Assembly: GCA_021803035.1 (NCBI GenBank)
Contig: JAJZME010000065.1
Span: 1-64,000, forward strand
From: Acidobacteriota bacterium
GTDB lineage: Bacteria > Acidobacteriota > Terriglobia > Terriglobales > Acidobacteriaceae
Direction: 5' to 3'
Length of the DNA: 64,000 bases
Shown here piece after piece: positions 17,037 to 28,682 of this stretch; within the stretch, counting starts at the first letter, position 1; every line of letters starts with the position of its first letter. A program made the position numbers and the translations under genes. Below the pieces are notes generated by a model. That model ran no database searches and had not been told where the DNA came from. It worked only from the letters and a program-made list of their open reading frames with translations.

Positions 17037-17348
17037 ATGGCAGCAACATCTGTAACGACCACATTCACCCCGCTCCACGACCGCATCCTCGTCCGCCGGG
17101 TGGAAGAGACCGAGACCATCCGGGGCGGCATCATCATTCCCGACAGCGCCAAGGAAAAGCCGCAGGAGGGCGAAGTCATCTCTGTGGGCAAAGGCAAGTC
17201 GAACGACGAAGGCAAGGTTTTCCCGCTGGATGTGAAGGCGGGCGATCGCGTGCTGTTTGGCAAGTATTCCGGAACCGAGATCAAGATTGACGGCGAGGAA
17301 TACCTGATCATGCGCGAGGAAGAGGTCCTCGGCATTATCAAGAAGTAG
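17037..17348 (+). CDS. groES: Co-chaperonin GroES
   Basis: This 103-residue Cpn10 begins with the conserved [17 protein letters not shown], followed by the mobile loop [19 protein letters not shown] that contacts GroEL, then [20 protein letters not shown]. The length is standard. It caps the GroEL chamber in ATP-dependent folding. GAAGC just before the ATG is a modest ribosome-binding site. It lies 148 bp downstream of the CIRCE operator and 136 bp upstream of groEL. Confidence 0.97.
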   Translation: MAATSVTTTFTPLHDRILVRRVEETETIRGGIIIPDSAKEKPQEGEVISVGKGKSNDEGKVFPLDVKAGDRVLFGKYSGTEIKIDGEEYLIMREEEVLGIIKK

Positions 17349-17375
17349 CGCGGTAAGTGCGAGATCACGGTTTGC

Positions 17376-17473
17376 AGTTCACAGTTCCTGGTGGAACGTG
17401 ACTGCGGAGGAACTGTAGCTCGCCTTGCCTCAGGAATTTTCAATTGTGAACCAAGAACCGAGAACTGTGAACT
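17376..17473. repeat. 12-bp perfect inverted repeat between groES and groEL
   Basis: AGTTCACAGTTC (17376-17387) and GAACTGTGAACT (17462-17473) are exact reverse complements, 74 nt apart. The right arm ends 11 nt before the groEL ATG and partly overlaps the ribosome-binding region. In the transcript the pair could form a large stem-loop between the two genes. It has no T run and is unlikely to be a terminator. Confidence 0.7.
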
Positions 17474-17475
17474 AG

Positions 17476-19152
<1,677 letters not shown>

Positions 19153-19226
19153 GCAATAGCCGGCGATGAGCGGCTGGCCTGAGCGGCTGGCTGCTCCGCG
19201 CAGGCGAGGACAATGGCTGTAAGCGC

Positions 19227-19262
19227 AAAAGAGCCTCCGGTTTGTTCCGGAGGCTCTTTTTT
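19227..19262 (+). terminator. Intrinsic terminator of the groESL operon
   Basis: AAAAGAGCCTCCGG (19227-19240) pairs perfectly with CCGGAGGCTCTTTT (19247-19260) across a 6-nt loop, and a T run continues to 19262. It lies 75 nt after the groEL stop. Confidence 0.93.
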
Positions 19263-19328
19263 GCGCGTCACAATGCGGGAAGTGTAGCCATCCGGATCGG
19301 TGCTTTTCGCTGGAAACAAAATTGCCTG

Positions 19329-19557
19329 CAAAAAATCTGTGGAAAAGAAAAATATTTTAGGGGGGTGGTCAAGCTTGCAGAGTTGGCGGGATTGGCAGAG
19401 TTCGTGGGGTTGGCGGAGTTGGCGGGTTCGGGCTGGTCATAGGTTGCTCTTTGGCGAATCAGCAAGTTAGCGAGTTGGCAAGCTGGCGGCTGCGACCTGG
19501 CTGGCGATCTGTTTCCATTGTAGGGAAAAGGAGGGAAATTACCGGCAATGGTAAGTT
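19329..19557. repeat. Bipartite repeat, copy B
   Basis: The blocks 19329-19366 and 19513-19557 match the two blocks of copy A at 8 kb in sequence, order and orientation. Between them lies a low-complexity stretch (about 19377-19431) built from degenerate units like GAGTTGGCGGGATTGGCA. No gene is recognisable from 19263 to 19803. Confidence 0.65.
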
Positions 19558-19716
19558 GTTGTGGGAGTGATAGTTGTTGGTTTCTTCTCTTGACTTCGTG
19601 CTGCGCGGCCCAAGAGGCGGCTCTCTGCGCTGAAAGCAACGCGGCGACCGAGGCCGCCGCGTTGGGTAGGGTTGATCGATGTCTTTGAGCGGATGATTTT
19701 GCACCGGGTGATGAGA

Positions 19717-19750
19717 GATCCCGGGTCCGAAAATCCGGACCCGGGGCACC
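19717..19750. repeat. Palindromic repeat (GGTCC/GGACC type), copy 1
   Basis: GATCCCGGGTCC, a short A-rich loop, then GGACCCGGGGCACC. The arms are self-complementary. The layout GATCCCxGGTCC...GGACCxGGGGCACC is shared with 51662-51695 inside gcvPB, so this looks like one small dispersed palindromic element. Confidence 0.6.
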
Positions 19751-19803
19751 TTCACACCCTGTCACCCTGGCCGGTACGACTGCAAACGGTCAGGGAGGGG
19801 GTT

Positions 19804-22800
19804 TCAGAAGTTCAAGCGCGCGCTGATTTCAATATTGCGCGGCGTATACAGGAAACCGCTGCTGTTGGAGTTGTTGGGCACCATAAACGATTTGTTGCCG
19901 GTGCCGTTCACTCCCGTGTAAGTCAGCGTGGTTCCCGACAAGTTGTACAGGTAGCTGGCTTCGAAGCCAGTGACGTTCTGGTGGTTGGCGACGTTGAAGG
20001 CGTTGAGCATGAGCTGCAGGCTGCGTCCGCCCTCCATGGAGAATGACTTCTGCAAGCGAGCGTCATCCACGATGTGGCGCGGATAACGGTAGGTGTTGGT
20101 GCCGATTTGCGGAATGACGGATGTACCGCCGGCGCCGTTCAAATCGCCGCTGATGGCGCCGCTGGGTTTGCCGTTCACGCCCGCCGTAAAGGGCAAGCCG
20201 TTCTGCATCTGGAAGCTGTCATCGAGGCTCCAGCCGTTGACCACATACCGCGTCCAGGCGCTGGTGTGAAGACCCGGGAAGTGGTAGACGGCATAGGCCA
20301 CGAAGCGGTTGGGCACGTTGTAGTTGGAGTTTCCGTAATTGACGCGCGGATCGCCGTAGGGATTGTACCAGGCATTCGTTGTGCCTTGCGTGGTCTCAGC
20401 CTGGCCATAATCCAAGGCATGGGACCATGTGTAGTTGGCGTCGAACTGAACACTGTGCAATGTGTTGTTCTGAATTTCGGCTACAAAGCCGTTGTAGCTG
20501 GAATTGACGTTGCTGACCATTTCGGTAATGGCCTGGAAGTTTTTAGCCACGGTTCCGAAGCGCCGCGTGTTTCCGTATTTGGTATAGACCGGGACGGTGA
20601 TTTTGCTGCTATTGGAGCCGAGTGGGCCTTTGCCATTTGGATCGCCCGCGACCGTGAGAGTCACTTGCTTTACCGTAGCCGGATCGAGGTTGACGTCAAG
20701 GAAGTTCGGCAATTCACGGCCGAGCGCTCCGAGGTAGGTAAGCGCAAGGACGGTGCCCTTGCCGAGGGCCTGCTGCACCTCCAGATCGAACTCCTGAACT
20801 TGCGGCAGCTTCAAATCAGGCGAGAGGAAATAGGAGCTGGGTGTGGAGGATGGAGCACCAGCGGACATGATGTTCGGAAATACCGGCGCACCCGATTGGT
20901 CGTTGTACCAGACCTGGGTGAATTGTCCGTGGGGGCTGCCGGTGTTCAGGCGGACATTTTCCAGGTTGCCGTTGGTGATGCGGCCGTAATAGATGCCGTA
21001 GCCGCCGCGCAGGATCATCGATTTGCCGGAGCCGAACATCTCGTATGCGAATCCGATGCGTGGACCAAAGGCCGTATTATCGGAGGGATTGTTGGTGAGG
21101 CCGGGGTAGGGCACGAAATTTCCGGTGGCCGTGGTCAGATTGGGATCCGGGCCGGGGAGTGTCTCTTTGTCCCAGCGCAGGCCAAGTTCCAGGGTCAGGC
21201 GCGGAGAGAACTTCCAGTTATCCTGCACGAAGGCGCCAAAGTCCAGGGTGCTGATTTGGTAGACCGGGTTGCCGAATCCCTGCGTGAAGTTGTAGTAGCA
21301 GGGATAGGTTCCGGTGACTGGATGATTCTTATTCCCCGCGTAGTTTTCCGAGCCATAGGAGTTGCATCCGGTTCCGGCGGTTACGGGATTCACGCCATTT
21401 TTCATGTTCAGCAGGTCGTTGAAGTAGTTGCCGACGTAGTCGTAGCTGAAGTCTCCATTGCTCTTGTAGGTGTTGTTCATCAGGTCGTTATTGTGCACGG
21501 TATCGATGCCGAACTTGATGGTGTGATTGCCGCGCATGTAGTAGAGGACATCGCCGATCTGCCATTTGTACTCCTCGGGATAGGCGAGGCGGTGGGCATA
21601 GTACATCGATCCGGCATCGAAGCCGTTGTAATACCCCGCTTCGATTTGCGGAACGTTACCGCCTGGGCCCGTGAGGTCGGACATGGTATAGGGCGTGTAG
21701 GGCTGCTGGGTCTCGTAATCGAGCTCGCGGCTGAACTGGTAAAGCAGTTCGTTGCTGAGGCTGTTGGTGATCATGCTGGTCAGCTTGGTTATGCCGTAGT
21801 CCACCTTGACGAAGTCGTTACCTTGGGCGTCCTGAGCATAGTGGTCGGGATTAGCGGTCTGCACGCCGCCGGGTGAGTCCCAGCGCAGGCGATTATAGAT
21901 AACGCTCCAATGCTCTTTGGGATTGATCTGCCAGTCGAGCTTGGGCATGTTGATTTCCTGGTAGCCGAAGCGGGGCGCCTGTCCGATGTCGGAGACGAGG
22001 CCCAGGTCGTTGATTGTCTGGACGGCGCCGTAGTTAGACGCATTGATGTTCTTGCTGCCGTCGAGCAAGGCCGCCCAGTCATAGGAAGCTTGCGCATAGG
22101 TGATGTGCTGACGCGCGGCCAGCGCGCAGGCATTCGCATCGTTGATGGCCCCCGCGGGCGCGTTGTCAAGTTCGCCGGTTGTGGTGTTACAGGTTTCTCC
22201 GGTGGTCAGTGTTGCCTGGGGCAGTGTGTAGAACTGCAAGGGGTTATATGGAACGCCGATGACTGGAAAAACGTGGGTGTGCTGGTCGAAGGTGTAGATC
22301 CAGAAAAGCTTGTTCTTGATGAGCGGACCGCCGGCGGTGAAGCCATAGATTTTGCGCAGATCCTCGGGCTTGATGTGGGAGCTGACGTTTTGACCATTCA
22401 CCAGTCTGGTGACCATGCTGTAGTTGTTATAAGCAGCCCAGTTGCTTTCGCGGTCCCAGAAGTAGGCCTGGCCGTGGATGTGGTTGGTGCCGCTTTTGGT
22501 GACGGAGGTGATGACGCCGCCGGCAGCGCGGCCATATTGAGCCGAGTAGACGCCGGTATCGACGGCAAATTCGCGAACGGCGGCGCCGGCGGTGGAATAT
22601 GCTTCACGGGTGCGGCCGCGTTCTTCAGAGAAGAAGGCCTGGTTGTCGTCCGCGCCGTCGATCTCGACGTTGTTCATCAGCGGACTGATGCCGTGAATGC
22701 TGACCAGACCGTAGCCGCTGGCATCGGAGACGACGCCGGGCGTCATCATGGACAGGCTTGACCAGCGGCGGTTGTTGATGGGGATCGACTGCAGCGCCCG

Positions 22801-23241
22801 CATATTGAGCTGGGAGCTGAAGGAGGGCGATTCCGTGTTCATGATGGGCGTCTGCTCGGTGACTACCACCGATGCGGAAGAAGACGCGACAGCCAGACGG
22901 GGTGAAAGGGTGGTTACCTGGCCGACGAACACGGTGACGGATTCGGCACGATAGTCGGCAAAGCCTTGAGCGGCGACTGAAACGGTATAGGTGCCCGGCT
23001 CAAGAAGCGGGGCTCTGTAATTGCCGCTGCTGTCCGTGGTGAGATGGGTAACGAAATTGGTTGCCGTATTTTGTATGGTGACGGCGGCGCCCGGAACCAC
23101 AGCTCCTGTGGGATCTAAGACGGTGCCCGCAATGGAGCCCTGCGTAGTCGATTGCGCATTGAGGCCCGCAGCGCCGAGAAACACGGTGATGGTGAATAGC
23201 GCCAGGCAGACGACGCCGCGGCGGATTCGATTGATGGTCAT
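19804..23241 (-). CDS. Oar-like TonB-dependent outer-membrane receptor
   Basis: This 1145-residue protein begins with a signal peptide (MTINRIRRGVVCLALF to LNAQ). A carboxypeptidase-regulatory-like domain follows (GSIAGTVLDPTGAVVPGAAV to about residue 115), then a TonB plug (NMRALQSIPINNRRW to about 260) and a large beta-barrel ending in an aromatic residue (SARLNF). This is the Oar-type architecture greatly expanded in Acidobacteriota and thought to import large carbohydrates or peptides. The ligand is unknown. I chose the ATG at 23241, with GGGAGAG upstream, over longer in-frame starts that would bury the signal peptide. The gene is monocistronic. Confidence 0.92.
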   Translation of the reverse strand: MTINRIRRGVVCLALFTITVFLGAAGLNAQSTTQGSIAGTVLDPTGAVVPGAAVTIQNTATNFVTHLTTDSSGNYRAPLLEPGTYTVSVAAQGFADYRAESVTVFVGQVTTLSPRLAVASSSASVVVTEQTPIMNTESPSFSSQLNMRALQSIPINNRRWSSLSMMTPGVVSDASGYGLVSIHGISPLMNNVEIDGADDNQAFFSEERGRTREAYSTAGAAVREFAVDTGVYSAQYGRAAGGVITSVTKSGTNHIHGQAYFWDRESNWAAYNNYSMVTRLVNGQNVSSHIKPEDLRKIYGFTAGGPLIKNKLFWIYTFDQHTHVFPVIGVPYNPLQFYTLPQATLTTGETCNTTTGELDNAPAGAINDANACALAARQHITYAQASYDWAALLDGSKNINASNYGAVQTINDLGLVSDIGQAPRFGYQEINMPKLDWQINPKEHWSVIYNRLRWDSPGGVQTANPDHYAQDAQGNDFVKVDYGITKLTSMITNSLSNELLYQFSRELDYETQQPYTPYTMSDLTGPGGNVPQIEAGYYNGFDAGSMYYAHRLAYPEEYKWQIGDVLYYMRGNHTIKFGIDTVHNNDLMNNTYKSNGDFSYDYVGNYFNDLLNMKNGVNPVTAGTGCNSYGSENYAGNKNHPVTGTYPCYYNFTQGFGNPVYQISTLDFGAFVQDNWKFSPRLTLELGLRWDKETLPGPDPNLTTATGNFVPYPGLTNNPSDNTAFGPRIGFAYEMFGSGKSMILRGGYGIYYGRITNGNLENVRLNTGSPHGQFTQVWYNDQSGAPVFPNIMSAGAPSSTPSSYFLSPDLKLPQVQEFDLEVQQALGKGTVLALTYLGALGRELPNFLDVNLDPATVKQVTLTVAGDPNGKGPLGSNSSKITVPVYTKYGNTRRFGTVAKNFQAITEMVSNVNSSYNGFVAEIQNNTLHSVQFDANYTWSHALDYGQAETTQGTTNAWYNPYGDPRVNYGNSNYNVPNRFVAYAVYHFPGLHTSAWTRYVVNGWSLDDSFQMQNGLPFTAGVNGKPSGAISGDLNGAGGTSVIPQIGTNTYRYPRHIVDDARLQKSFSMEGGRSLQLMLNAFNVANHQNVTGFEASYLYNLSGTTLTYTGVNGTGNKSFMVPNNSNSSGFLYTPRNIEISARLNF

Positions 23242-23930
23242 GATTGGCTCTCCCAACAGCAAGTTGCATTCGGTAGTCATTCGTTCGTAAAGAGCTACGC
23301 AGCCTTGCAGTGACAACTGGCGAAGGCTTGCGCGCCAGGCCCGATGGGATTGCCACGCCGATGTGTGTGGACGCAGCCGCAGGAAGCGGCCCGGCGTAGC
23401 GCGACGTTGTGATTGATGTATGCTCCAAAGCTACACCAAATCCGTTAATACGCTGTCAATGGCGGCTGAATTTCTTGCATCATCGCCGTCGCCCTTGCCG
23501 CGCCTGGTGCGCGGCCCGATTGAGTGCGGCAGAGACCATAGCGGAAGACAATGCGGCTGCGGCTCAACACGCACGTTCCCTCTTTGCGGGCAAACACCCG
23601 CTCTGGCGGCCGCCAAGGTTGAACCTGAAGAGGAACAGCCGGTGATACCGCACTCGGGTATGAGCTCATGCCCCGGCGTTACCGAGGAGAGAGTTCATAT
23701 CCAACCCGATGGGAGAATGGTTCAATATAGCGCGCTTGAACGGGACCTTGCAATACAAACCATAGCTGCGGGCGATTTTTTTGTTGAAAGCGGTGCACTA
23801 ATTCAGGTTTTATGGGTTTTTCCGGGCAGAGCGCACCAGGGGAAGATCCGGTTTTCGCAGAGATTAGCGCGTCAGCCTGCATGCATGGAGGCTGTTTTGG
23901 CGGCGGGGGGCGTTGCGCGGCTCGCCGGTG
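23242..23930. other. Intergenic region, no recognised gene
   Basis: This is 689 bp between the TonB receptor start and the hemQ stop. Several frames are open, including one of about 190 codons on the plus strand that runs into hemQ. None has a recognisable motif or a good ribosome-binding site. It presumably contains the promoter of the receptor gene near its left end. Confidence 0.5.
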
Positions 23931-24761
23931 CTAAAGCGCCCCGGCGAGCCATGAGGCGAGCCTTTCGATGGGCAGGCGCAGGGCGATGAAGAATTGGCCG
24001 AAGAGGGCGTAGACGGCGCTTACCTGGTCGAAGCGCATCTCGTAGATGAGCTTTTTGAAGATCACGGGGTCGTCGGCGAAGAGATCGACGCCCCATTCCC
24101 AGTCGTCCATGCCGAGGGAGCCGGAGATAATCTGGCGCACCTGGCCGCCGTAGCGGCGGCCGATGAGGCCGTGCTCATGCATCATGCGCTGGCGCTCGGC
24201 AAAGGGGACGGTGTACCAGTTGAGCTGCTCGCCGCGCTTGCGGTCCATGGGATAGAAGCAGAGGTATTTTGACTCGGGGACGGCGGGATAGAGGCGCGGG
24301 GCCATGGCTTCGGAGGCGCGCTGGAGCGAGGCGGCGATTTCGGCGTCCCATTCGGGCGAGTGCGGCTCGAAGCCTTTGGCGGATGCGGCCTCGTAGGTCT
24401 TGCGGCTGGACTCGTAGAGGCCGAGCTCGACGACGGAGACGTAGGAGTGGCGCAGGTCGAGGTAGTCGTAGAGCGCGGTTTGGGCCAGGTCGAGCTCGAT
24501 CTGGTTGAGCGCCTCCAGCGATTCGCGGAAATGGACGAGGATCAGGTCGCCCTTGTGGCCGAGCTGCGAGAAGAGCGCGGTGCGGATGGGCGCATCGGGG
24601 CGGGCGCGTTCGAGGTGGCGCAGGGTTTCGCCAGCGGCGGTGGTGATGCGCTCGCGCTCGGCGGGAGGCGTGGCACGCCAGGATTTCCAGTCGAAGCGGA
24701 AGAACTGGTGGAGGACGCTGGAACCTTCAAGCGTAAGCGGAACGGGCGGATGATCGGCCAA
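23931..24761 (-). CDS. hemQ: Coproheme decarboxylase (chlorite dismutase-like, HemQ/ChdC)
   Basis: This 276-residue member of the chlorite dismutase superfamily has the HemQ features: YPMDRKRGEQLNWY with the catalytic tyrosine, MHEHGLIGRRYGG carrying the proximal histidine, and SGSLGMDDWEWGVDLFADDP followed by KKLIYEMRFDQVSAVYA. HemQ decarboxylates coproheme III twice to give heme b in the coproporphyrin-dependent pathway. It lies 73 bp downstream of a histidine kinase gene, with cyaY (frataxin) upstream of that, all on the minus strand, suggesting an iron/heme-linked unit. The start has no strong ribosome-binding site. Confidence 0.9.
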   Translation of the reverse strand: MADHPPVPLTLEGSSVLHQFFRFDWKSWRATPPAERERITTAAGETLRHLERARPDAPIRTALFSQLGHKGDLILVHFRESLEALNQIELDLAQTALYDYLDLRHSYVSVVELGLYESSRKTYEAASAKGFEPHSPEWDAEIAASLQRASEAMAPRLYPAVPESKYLCFYPMDRKRGEQLNWYTVPFAERQRMMHEHGLIGRRYGGQVRQIISGSLGMDDWEWGVDLFADDPVIFKKLIYEMRFDQVSAVYALFGQFFIALRLPIERLASWLAGAL

Positions 24762-24834
24762 GGGGAAGCACCTCGGAAAATGGCAGTCGAATCAACCCCA
24801 TCGTAGCAAATGGGGGCGGTGCGGCAGGGGAGGG

Positions 24835-26271
<1,437 letters not shown>

Positions 26272-26370
26272 CCGGGAACCTCCGAGGCGCTGCTTCAGAA
26301 TAGCCGAATTGGGTGGGCAGGATGAGCAGCGGGTTGATGGCGCGGCAGCAACCGGACTGGACGCTGGCGC

Positions 26371-26694
26371 CTATCCTTGCACGCACTCTTCAATGAGACG
26401 TTCGACGAGCGGAATCAGCGTTTCGCCGGTGCGCGGCAGGACAAAATCCCGCGCCGCCGCGTCCCAGTCAAGTTTGAAGCTGGTTGCCAGGGCGGAGATC
26501 CAGATCTGGCGCACCGGCGTGTTGGGCGTGATGACGAACTTGCCGCCCTGCTGTTCGAAGAGTATGTGCAGCGCACCGCTCTGCTCCTCGACTTCAAAGC
26601 CGGCATCCTCTTCTTCTTCGCGGGCAATCAACTGGCGCTTCAGCGCCTCCAGAGCAGCGTCGACGACCCGGCGGAATTCCTGTTCATCCAGCAT
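26371..26694 (-). CDS. cyaY: Frataxin-like iron-binding protein CyaY
   Basis: This 107-residue protein has the alpha-beta sandwich pattern of frataxin. An acidic first helix (MLDEQEFRRVVDAALEAL) is followed by EEEEDAGFEVE, strands through GALHILFEQQGGKFVITPN, the conserved QIWISA, LDWDAAARDFVLPRTGE, and a last helix LVERLIEECV. CyaY binds iron and modulates Fe-S cluster assembly on IscS/IscU. I chose the ATG that begins the family homology; a longer frame upstream is non-homologous. It is the first gene of a possible cyaY-kinase-hemQ unit. Confidence 0.82.
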   Translation of the reverse strand: MLDEQEFRRVVDAALEALKRQLIAREEEEDAGFEVEEQSGALHILFEQQGGKFVITPNTPVRQIWISALATSFKLDWDAAARDFVLPRTGETLIPLVERLIEECVQG

Positions 26695-26889
26695 GGCCCC
26701 AGTGTAGCAACTCCGGCGGCTGCGCGGGGCAGGGGCGTTGGGCCGTACAATGGCGGCTCGGGATTCGATACGCGTTCTTAGAACCGGCGCGCATGTGCAG
26801 GAACGCAACAGGAATTCTAAGAGAAAGCTAAAGCTTGGCCTCCAGCCGCCGATAACCGCAACAACGGCGCAGCACGCCGAGGGGTGGCT

Positions 26890-27135
26890 ATGGAGATTGG
26901 CCCGATTCCCGGACTTCGCATGATGCCCGCGCCCAAGACGCCTCGGGCTGGCGAGGATATAGCCGCCGTCTTCAACGTGGAGGCGCTGACGCGCCCCGCC
27001 GACGACACGTGGGAGAGCGCCGACCAGAAAGCCGCCGCCGGCCAGGACGCGGATGACCTAGTGACCGAAGAATCCGAGCAGGCCGAGACGCCTGGCGAAG
27101 ACGCACCGTTGCGCCGCGTAAATCTGTTTGCCTGA
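26890..27135 (+). CDS. Small conserved hypothetical protein
   Basis: This 81-residue acidic protein begins MEIGPIPGLRMMPAPK. The N-terminal motif looks familiar from short acidobacterial hypothetical proteins, though I cannot name a function. The sequence is Ala/Glu/Asp-rich with no cysteines, signal or membrane helix, and is probably largely disordered. GAGGGG lies 7 nt before the ATG. It is divergent from cyaY and convergent with the beta-propeller gene. Confidence 0.55.
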   Translation: MEIGPIPGLRMMPAPKTPRAGEDIAAVFNVEALTRPADDTWESADQKAAAGQDADDLVTEESEQAETPGEDAPLRRVNLFA

Positions 27136-27209
27136 AAGCGAGCCGCCAGCTTTTCACGCGGAATGGCGCGGCTATTCGTTTGCGGTCATGGGAGAATCTC
27201 CTGCTATAT

Positions 27210-28298
27210 TCACTGAACCTTGAACACAAGCATCACCGGGGGCCGCTTGCTGCCATAGGGCATTGGCGGGCGGAGCTGCGCATGTTGCGAAACGGCAACG
27301 AAGAGTTCGTTCCAGGCGGGGACAAACAGAGCAGTGTGCCCGCCGTTACGCTCCCGCACCCGCGCGAGGCGCGTGTAATGATTGGCGTCTTTTTGCGCCA
27401 TGACCTGGATGTAGCCATCGGCACCCAACACGTAGATGCGCCGGCGCGCGGCGTCATAGTACATGTCGTCGCTGACGCCGATGGACGGAATGGGGATTGA
27501 CTGGACGAGTTTGCCGGTCTGTGTGTCAAAGACCAGAAAGGTTGGCGCTTTCCGGCAGACGGAGAACAGGCGGTGATCGGCTTGATCGAGAGCCATATCG
27601 AAATTGCCTGTGCAGGGAACGTGCCAGCGCGCGAGGATGCGATGAGTTACGAGATTGCCCACCTCAATCTCATGATGGTCGGGGACATTGATGAACACGC
27701 GAGCGCCGTTATTCTCGATTTCGAAGGCTTCCGGGTGAGCATCCACGGAAAGCAACGCTCCATGATCGCCGTTCGGTTTCACATAGCCGAGAGCGCCGTC
27801 TCCCTCGCCGCCCGGTCCTTTGTGGGGCTTGCCGTCAAAGAATTTCTGGCCGCTGTATCCAACAATGACTGTTTTTGTTTTTGGGTCAAATCGTGCATCG
27901 TCGGCGTCAATGGTGAATTTGGCCGTGGCCAGGAGCTTGAAATTGGTACCGTTGAAAATCTTGACAGTGCCGTCGTCACCGCTATCAACGTAGAGCCGGT
28001 TTTGGTAGAAGTAGTTGCCCTGGGGTTCGCCAAAGCCCGTGAGTATGTGTACCACCTTATCTGAAGCGGTATCGACCACATACACGCTGCCATTGCCAAC
28101 GTCTGAGGCAAAGACACGCTTCCCCTTCAAGTCCACGCTCATATGGTCCATGCGGCCCCTGGCGCCGGGCAGCGGGATAACGGCTTTCAGTACGAGCGGG
28201 CCGCCGCTGGCGGCGCGGTTTTGGGCAGCCTGCGCCAGGGCGCTGCCAGCGAACAGAAGGGTCGTCAGCAAGAACAGTGTGGCGATGCAGTGTTTCAT
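27210..28298 (-). CDS. Exported YncE-like beta-propeller protein
   Basis: This 362-residue protein has a signal peptide (MKHCIATLFLLTTLLFAGSALAQ cleaved after ALA) and repeated blade motifs of the YVTN/YncE type: MDHMSVDLKGKRVFASDVGN, VYVVDTASDKVV, TVKIFNGTNFK, and FLVFDTQTGKLVQS near the end. Such periplasmic propellers bind partners or substrates; the partner is unknown here. I chose the start with AGAGG upstream. It has no operon partners. Confidence 0.8.
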   Translation of the reverse strand: MKHCIATLFLLTTLLFAGSALAQAAQNRAASGGPLVLKAVIPLPGARGRMDHMSVDLKGKRVFASDVGNGSVYVVDTASDKVVHILTGFGEPQGNYFYQNRLYVDSGDDGTVKIFNGTNFKLLATAKFTIDADDARFDPKTKTVIVGYSGQKFFDGKPHKGPGGEGDGALGYVKPNGDHGALLSVDAHPEAFEIENNGARVFINVPDHHEIEVGNLVTHRILARWHVPCTGNFDMALDQADHRLFSVCRKAPTFLVFDTQTGKLVQSIPIPSIGVSDDMYYDAARRRIYVLGADGYIQVMAQKDANHYTRLARVRERNGGHTALFVPAWNELFVAVSQHAQLRPPMPYGSKRPPVMLVFKVQ

Positions 28299-28682
28299 GT
28301 TTGCCTCTTGTAAATTGCGCACAGCAAAATTTCCGATATTTTACCAGAGCCTTGATCTCGTGCTGGTAGACCGACCCGGCGTCCGGGTCAGGGCAGAACC
28401 CTTGAAAACTGGTTGCCGGCTGCCCCCGCGCATCTACCAGTAGCACCATGAATTCACGCCGCTTCGCAGAGTTCTGCGCAGAGGCGGAAAAACACCATAC
28501 AGCCTAGCTTCCCTGGCGGCGAGCGTCCTTAAAAGTTCCTTAAAGAGATCTAAAAGATTTATTGTGCGTGTTGGCTGCGCGAACTGAAGCCATCCACCTG
28601 GAAGGCACGGGGCTTTTCGCGGCCTGTAACGTTGTTCCGTTTGAAAAAGCCGGCTAGCAGCGCGCGCTGCCAAGCTGCTTCA
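28299..28682. other. Intergenic region, no recognised gene
   Basis: This 384-bp stretch lies between the propeller gene and the ABC permease stop. It contains a perfect GC hairpin (GACCCGG 28373-28379 with CCGGGTC 28383-28389) without a T run. I see no gene. Confidence 0.5.

Noticed and set aside
19377-19490. Repeated TTGGCGG-like units considered as a CRISPR array
   Set aside because: The units are short and degenerate, without regular spacers of constant length, and no cas genes are present. It is a minisatellite-like stretch.
20074-21876. A 600-codon open frame on the plus strand opposite the TonB receptor gene
   Set aside because: It is a shadow of the GC-rich receptor gene. It has no family motif, an odd composition and no ribosome-binding site, whereas the minus-strand protein has a complete recognisable architecture.
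23420-23989. A 189-codon plus-strand frame between the receptor and hemQ genes
   Set aside because: It has no recognisable domain and runs antisense into the hemQ 3' end. I treat the stretch as intergenic.
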